Made by a program: the position numbers and the translations under genes. Below, piece by piece: positions 7,861 through 11,189 of a DNA stretch of 11,189 bases. The DNA is taken from NCBI GenBank assembly GCA_965369385.1, contig CBDUQP010000113.1, positions 1 to 11,189 of the forward strand, read 5' to 3'. Under the pieces are notes generated by a model. That model was not told where the DNA came from. It did not search any database and saw only the letters and a program-made list of their open reading frames with translations. The stretch is from CBDUQP01 sp965369385 (GTDB taxonomy: Bacteria; Planctomycetota; Phycisphaerae; SM23-33). The first letter of the stretch is position 1, and every line of letters begins with the position of its first letter.

Positions 7861-8742
7861 ATGGATGGTGTTATCGCCTGGTGTGAGCGGCTTATTGAAT
7901 GGGCTCTCCCATTGGAGCATATCCCGATAGTCTATGCGGGAACGGGAAGTACGTGGCAGAATTCGCCCGTACCGTTCCTGGAAATCTCGTTCATGGTCAG
8001 CGGGCGTTACGATGAGCTTCGCTGCGGGGAGGAGTGTTTTTCGTTTGCGACCGACGAGATGTGCATCGCCAGCCAGCACTTCGGCTGCTCTACCGGGCGT
8101 ATGATACACGCCAGGTTGTGGGGGCTCATGCTGAACGTTGCCGACGATCCCCAATTCGCCGAACTCTATGATCGCCCGGTATTCCATAAGACTACCATCA
8201 ATCGTCCCGATCGAATGGCGGGCCTTTTCAGCACGCTGGCGATACGTTGCAGGCAGTACGACTGGATTCCCGGTACATATCCGATCGCCCCTGAATTCAC
8301 GGAAGCCCAGAATCGCAAACAGATGCCGCTGTCGTCGCGGATACTCATCAAGAACGCGTTTCTGGACATTCTTGCATGTCTCCTTGAGGAAGCCCAGCCA
8401 GCCAGCGTCGGCAGCACCGTTCTTCCCGAGTCTGTGCACACCGCCGTTGAGAATATCGAGCTCTATGCGTCCGATCCGGATATGACGCTTGAGGATATTG
8501 CCGATGCTGCCGGCCTGAGCATGGATCACTTTGGCAGGGTATTCAGGAAGCACATGGGCCAGCCGCCGATGCGATATCTTCGTCAGGTCCGGATCGAAAA
8601 AGCGTGCTATCTCCTGAGATGCACAACCGATAGGGTGGAGGACATCGCCCGCCGAGTGGGATTCGAGGACCCCTTCCATTTTTCCCGCGTTTTTAAGTCG
8701 GTCAAGGGCGTGTCCCCGCGCGAGTATCGCCGCGCAAATTAA
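7861..8742 (+). CDS. AraC-family transcriptional regulator
   Basis: The 293-residue protein has a sensing N-terminal half (about 1-180) and a C-terminal AraC/XylS DNA-binding domain (about 195-293) with two helix-turn-helix units: TLEDIADAAGLSMDHFGRVF (209-228) and DRVEDIARRVGFEDPFHFSR (257-276). It ends in the family signature VFKSVKGVSPREYRR. The N-terminal part contains PFLEISFMVSGRYDEL and reads like the cupin-type effector domain of sugar-responsive members, but no ligand residue can be named. ATG 7861 has GAGGT five bases upstream. The frame extends to TTG 7798, but that start would sit next to the proposed -10 box. Its position directly after the GH98 gene in the same direction suggests that it controls carbohydrate genes here, possibly the hydrolase itself. 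Confidence 0.9.
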   Translation: MDGVIAWCERLIEWALPLEHIPIVYAGTGSTWQNSPVPFLEISFMVSGRYDELRCGEECFSFATDEMCIASQHFGCSTGRMIHARLWGLMLNVADDPQFAELYDRPVFHKTTINRPDRMAGLFSTLAIRCRQYDWIPGTYPIAPEFTEAQNRKQMPLSSRILIKNAFLDILACLLEEAQPASVGSTVLPESVHTAVENIELYASDPDMTLEDIADAAGLSMDHFGRVFRKHMGQPPMRYLRQVRIEKACYLLRCTTDRVEDIARRVGFEDPFHFSRVFKSVKGVSPREYRRAN

Positions 8743-8944
8743 TCACTTCTGTTTTAAGCTCTTGCGTTCTCGCACCACAGCGAATGACCTTCCTGGGCTC
8801 CATGTTTGGCAGATAAGAAAAATGTGATAACGCCTTGTTATGGGCAAGCCTGTAAGGGCTTTGATTGCAGTTTGTTATAGATGATGTATTGAGCGGGGAA
8901 TCCGATGGCGCAGGTTGAGTCCATTTGTGGGTCTGTCGCGTCCA

Positions 8945-8973
8945 TTCGCGCATTTACACGCCTGTGGTAGGAT
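8945..8973 (+). promoter_or_regulatory. Weak candidate promoter for PEP-CTERM gene
   Basis: TAGGAT (8968-8973) is preceded 17 bases upstream by TTCGCG (8945-8950), which matches the -35 consensus poorly. The same -10 word, TAGGAT, with CCTGTGG shortly upstream, also occurs before the AraC-family gene (7778-7797). A start near 8980 would give a leader of about 170 bases. Confidence 0.25.
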
Positions 8974-8979
8974 GCTGTC

Positions 8980-9148
8980 ACAGATCAACGGAGAATGGTT
9001 GGGGCCATCGAGAGGCCCGCTGACGTATCGGCCATGTCCAGTAATCGGGTTACTGAACCAAAGCGCTGCGGTCGAGGTGCGCGCAGCGGGTGATGGTCTG
9101 AGTTTGAGTCATTTGAATTAATGCACTTTTATTATGAGGAGCGGAGTA
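8980..9148 (+). ncRNA. Hairpin-rich 5' leader (candidate structured RNA)
   Basis: Three perfect stem-loops follow each other on the sense strand: GGGCC/GGCCC (9002-9018, 7-base loop), CAGTAA/TTACTG (9039-9055, 5-base loop) and CGCTGCG/CGCAGCG (9064-9088, 11-base loop). A purine-rich ribosome site, GAGGAG (9136-9141), then precedes the start. GGTT/AACC (9048-9051 with 9056-9059) can compete with the second stem. I do not recognise a known riboswitch class. It may be a regulatory leader, a small RNA or a non-functional spacer. Confidence 0.35.
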
Positions 9149-9862
9149 ATGATGAAGAACACACTTGTTGTACTGGGAATCATCGCACTGGCGGCTGGGT
9201 TTGCAAACGCACAGGCGATGGTCGACGATGACTTCAATGATGGCGTGATGGCGTCGCAGTGGGCGTCGGCCGGCACGGGCACCGTAGTCGAGAGTGGCGG
9301 TGTGGTGAATGTGACGGTGGGTAGCGGACAGGATGGTGGCTATGGGGCCACGGGAGCATATGGGCTCAGTGGCGATTTTGATGTTCGGATTGATGTTGAT
9401 GTGGTCTCGTACGGTGGAACAACGGCTGCAGGGTATCAGTTCTTGACGTACCTGTCAGTGCCGATAGATGCGAACAATATTATGAACCTGCACTATCGCA
9501 CTAATAACGGAACCGACTGGTTCGCTCTCGCTATCTACAAGGGCAACAGCAGCACCTATGCCCTTTCTGATTATCTGTACGGCGATTATGCGGGCAATGA
9601 TGTCACGTTGCGCATTGTTCGTGAAGGCACTACGTTTTCGAGCTATATCAGCGCTATGGGTGCCGATACCTGGACTCTCGTAGCGAGCACCGCCGCCAGC
9701 ACCGCCGGCGCTACGGCCTCCTTCGCAGCACTGACTGCCGCCGGCATCAGTGGTGACGTTGACTTCGACAATTTCCTGGTCAATCCGGTTCCCGAACCCG
9801 CCACGATGAGCATTCTCGCTCTGGGTATGGTCGGTGCCGTGATTCGTCGCAGACGTGCCTAA
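9149..9862 (+). CDS. Secreted PEP-CTERM sorting-domain protein
   Basis: The 237-residue protein starts with a signal peptide (MMKNTLVVLGIIALAAGFANA, likely cleaved near residue 21-23). Its C-terminal PEP-CTERM tag comprises VPEPATMS (214-221), a short hydrophobic helix (222-232) and RRRRA. Such tags are recognised by an exosortase, which processes the protein for the cell surface or matrix. The middle is rich in Gly, Thr, Ser, Asp and Val, and opens with DDDFNDGVMASQW. It resembles the beta-sandwich (concanavalin/LamG-like) fold of many planctomycete surface proteins, with no enzyme motif visible. ATG 9149 lies seven bases after GAGGAG; ATG 9152 is also possible, while the upstream ATG 9134 would precede the ribosome site and add four residues before the signal peptide. 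Function beyond surface exposure, perhaps carbohydrate binding or adhesion, is unknown. Confidence 0.85.
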   Translation: MMKNTLVVLGIIALAAGFANAQAMVDDDFNDGVMASQWASAGTGTVVESGGVVNVTVGSGQDGGYGATGAYGLSGDFDVRIDVDVVSYGGTTAAGYQFLTYLSVPIDANNIMNLHYRTNNGTDWFALAIYKGNSSTYALSDYLYGDYAGNDVTLRIVREGTTFSSYISAMGADTWTLVASTAASTAGATASFAALTAAGISGDVDFDNFLVNPVPEPATMSILALGMVGAVIRRRRA

Positions 9863-9897
9863 AAGGTAAGCTTTTGCGTGAAGATTGCTATTGCTGA

Positions 9898-9930
9898 CCA
9901 CCTGCGGGCTGATTACGAGCTCGCGGGTGG
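9898..9930 (+). terminator. Strong hairpin after first PEP-CTERM gene
   Basis: A 13-base-pair stem (9898-9910 with 9918-9930) contains two G-U pairs and has the 7-base loop GATTACG. It lies 35 bases after the stop codon. No T-run follows, so it is either a U-less terminator or an RNA-stabilising structure between the two PEP-CTERM genes. A smaller AAAAG/CTTTT stem lies just after the stop (9861-9875). Confidence 0.45.
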
Positions 9931-10001
9931 AAGGCACACGCAAACAGGCAGCCAGGAGGTCGTTCGAGGGGGTTGTCTAGTCATGCCTTGAGGGAGTTGA
10001 T

Positions 10002-10808
10002 ATGAGATATACACGATTTACATCTTTGCTTGCGGCGGCCGTGATAGTTGTGCTGGCGGTATCGCCGGCGTCGGCCGCGCCGGTGAAGGTATGGTGCCTT
10101 GGAGACAGCATTACGCTTGGCAGGATGGTGAGCGAGGTGCCGAATCCGTCATATCGTTATTCGCTGCACAAGCAGCTTACCGCATCCGGAATGGACGTTG
10201 ATTTTGTCGGTACACAGTTCGGGTTCCGCATTCCCAACACCCTTACGCCGCAGGATTGTCTGGATGCTCTGCCGGATTGGTCTGACCAGGAGCATGACGG
10301 GTGGAGCGGGTATCCTTCGCAATGGATACTGAACGGTTCTGGCGGTTTCGCCGGTGCTGCCAATGTGGCAGCCACTCTCAATCCGGATATCGTTCTGCTG
10401 CACATAGGCACCAACGATGCCCATAAGGGTTATTCCCAGGCGAGCAGCGAAGCCAGCATTCAGGGCATTATCAATGCAGTTCGCACTGTTAATCCCAACG
10501 TTGAGTTCTATGTTGCCCAGATTATTCCGGTGGTGCCCACCAATCCGCTTCATGCGGCTATTAACAGTTTGAGTGCCTGGATAGGCAACAATATAGAAGC
10601 GATGAGTACGTCCGCTTCTCCCGTGCATGCGGTAGACATGAATACCGCATACAGCATGGACTGGTTCATTGACGGAGTGCATCCGGATAATGACGGCGAG
10701 GATTTCATGGCCGACCAGTTCTTCGCTGCCATGACCGCCACCCCCGAACCTGCCAGCATCACGCTGATGCTGCTGGGTGCAGGTACGCTCATTCGTCGTA
10801 GACGATAG
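10002..10808 (+). CDS. Secreted SGNH/GDSL hydrolase with PEP-CTERM tag
   Basis: The 268-residue protein has a signal peptide (1 to about 25, ending SPASA) followed directly by the SGNH hydrolase core. Block I is LGDSITLG with nucleophile S36, a Gly-rich segment DGWSGY lies at 99-104, block III is IGTNDA with N138, and block V is DGVHPDNDG with D224 and H227. The catalytic triad Ser-Asp-His and the oxyanion residues are therefore complete. Members with this arrangement include carbohydrate esterases that remove acetyl groups from polysaccharides, as well as lipases; the substrate here is unknown. The C-terminus is a PEP-CTERM tag: TPEPASITLMLLGAGTL followed by IRRRR. GAGGGAG lies about six bases before ATG 10002. 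The gene follows another PEP-CTERM gene and is closed by a strong hairpin. Export and exosortase sorting to the cell surface are expected. Confidence 0.9.
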   Translation: MRYTRFTSLLAAAVIVVLAVSPASAAPVKVWCLGDSITLGRMVSEVPNPSYRYSLHKQLTASGMDVDFVGTQFGFRIPNTLTPQDCLDALPDWSDQEHDGWSGYPSQWILNGSGGFAGAANVAATLNPDIVLLHIGTNDAHKGYSQASSEASIQGIINAVRTVNPNVEFYVAQIIPVVPTNPLHAAINSLSAWIGNNIEAMSTSASPVHAVDMNTAYSMDWFIDGVHPDNDGEDFMADQFFAAMTATPEPASITLMLLGAGTLIRRRR

Positions 10809-10847
10809 TATTCGCTTAACGGATAGCTGACAATTTGATTTAGCCGG

Positions 10848-10878
10848 CGTGGCCGTCCCTGTAAACGGGGCGGCCACG
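10848..10878 (+). terminator. Probable terminator of SGNH hydrolase gene
   Basis: A 12-bp stem, CGTGGCCGTCCC (10848-10859) with GGGGCGGCCACG (10867-10878), has one T-G pair and a 7-base loop, TGTAAAC. It is followed by TTGCATTTGC, a weak T-rich tail. Its position 40 bases after the stop codon suits rho-independent termination. Confidence 0.6.
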
Positions 10879-10991
10879 TTGCATTTGCGAGTACTGGGGT
10901 GGGATTGCAGGGCGCAGGCATCTAGATTCATGCTTGCCATTGTTGTTTCTGTCGCTACTGCCGTTGCTGTTCGGGCCGAAGGTCCGACCTG

Positions 10992-11020
10992 TCCGCCGTA
11001 GCTCGCAGAGCGTAGGAGGA
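10992..11020. repeat. REP-like interrupted palindrome
   Basis: The arms TCCGCCGTAGCTC (10992-11004) and GAGCGTAGGAGGA (11008-11020) flank the 3-base loop GCA. They pair as TCC/GGA, CC/GG and GCTC/GAGC, with unpaired positions between these blocks. This mixed palindrome resembles short dispersed repeats that I recall as common in planctomycete, verrucomicrobial and candidate-phylum genomes. Only one copy is in the window, so repetition is an inference. Confidence 0.4.
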
Positions 11021-11189
11021 TGGGCGGCTTATCCCCGGATACAGTCACGCTAGCCTCTCCGCCTCGAAGGGGCGGGGGGAGATATTGGGAAGATGGTTGA
11101 CTTGGGGCGTGCAGTGACAAACAATACAGATTGGCACTACTGTCCGGTTATAAGTCGAACAATGATAGCTGGTTATAGAACATGGTGTT

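Larger units (their letters stand above)
8743..9148. other. Long intergenic region upstream of the first PEP-CTERM gene
   Basis: About 400 bases carry no convincing gene. The first half has two small adjacent hairpins, ATAAC-GCCTT-GTTAT (8827-8841) and AAGCC-TGTAAG-GGCTT (8846-8861), which could act in termination of the AraC-family gene, although no T-run follows. The second half holds a possible -10 box and a hairpin-rich leader, listed separately. Frames of 21 codons (from 8905) and 68 codons (from 8915) exist but lack recognisable features. Confidence 0.5.
10809..11189. other. Terminal intergenic region, no gene seen
   Basis: The last 380 bases contain the terminator hairpin, an interrupted palindrome at 10992-11020, and a second GC-rich imperfect hairpin (TCTCCGCC at 11056-11063 with GGC at 11071-11073 and GGAGA at 11078-11082). 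The heptamer GGTTATA is repeated at 11146-11152 and 11171-11177, exactly 25 bases apart. No reading frame has a plausible product. The region probably leads to a gene beyond the window. Confidence 0.5.

Noticed and set aside
7801..8679. 292-codon open frame on the minus strand
   Set aside because: It is antisense to the AraC-family gene, which has clear helix-turn-helix motifs, and its product shows no recognisable features.
8915..9121. 68-codon frame (TTG start) before the first PEP-CTERM gene
   Set aside because: No ribosome site or protein motif is seen, and it overlaps the hairpin series, which better explains the sequence.
10149..11120. 323-codon open frame on the minus strand
   Set aside because: It is mostly antisense to the SGNH hydrolase gene, runs through its terminator hairpin, and its product has no domain signature.

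Overview
The window most likely comes from a planctomycete, probably of the Phycisphaerae type. Two secreted proteins end in the 'PEP motif, short hydrophobic helix, RRRR' form of PEP-CTERM tag. The RsmH is a divergent, stand-alone copy with an N-terminal Arg/Lys-rich extension. Several start codons appear to be TTG or weakly marked ATG, and short palindromic repeats sit between genes. This assignment is inferred from protein style; no rRNA or other marker is present.

Layout. (1) At 1-653 is the C-terminal half of an L-rhamnose isomerase (rhaA), cut by the window edge. (2) At 667-761 is a compact nested palindrome of REP/MITE type. (3) rsmH (16S rRNA methyltransferase, 785-1780) converges with an RNase D gene on the minus strand (1797-2948). 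(4) A divergent promoter region of about 330 bases separates RNase D from an arsenic operon: arsR (3277-3639), acr3-type arsenite efflux permease (3718-4941) and arsM arsenite methyltransferase (4965-5735). (5) A GH98-type glycoside hydrolase without a signal peptide (5933-7726) is followed by an AraC-family regulator (7861-8742). (6) A 400-base non-coding stretch, with a possible promoter and three perfect hairpins, leads to a small PEP-CTERM surface protein (9149-9862) and then an SGNH/GDSL hydrolase that also carries a PEP-CTERM tag (10002-10808), closed by a strong hairpin. (7) The last 380 bases hold no convincing gene but contain another REP-like interrupted palindrome and other small repeats.

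How the genes work together. The ars operon forms a complete As(III) response: a metalloid-sensing repressor, an exporter and a methylating enzyme. An arsenate reductase is not present here. The remaining accessory genes suggest a carbohydrate lifestyle: rhamnose catabolism, a GH98 enzyme next to an AraC sensor, and exported SGNH esterase and adhesin-like proteins sorted by exosortase. No phage, CRISPR, transposase, tRNA or rRNA was found. The least explained structures are the nested palindrome before rsmH and the hairpin-rich leader before the first PEP-CTERM gene.
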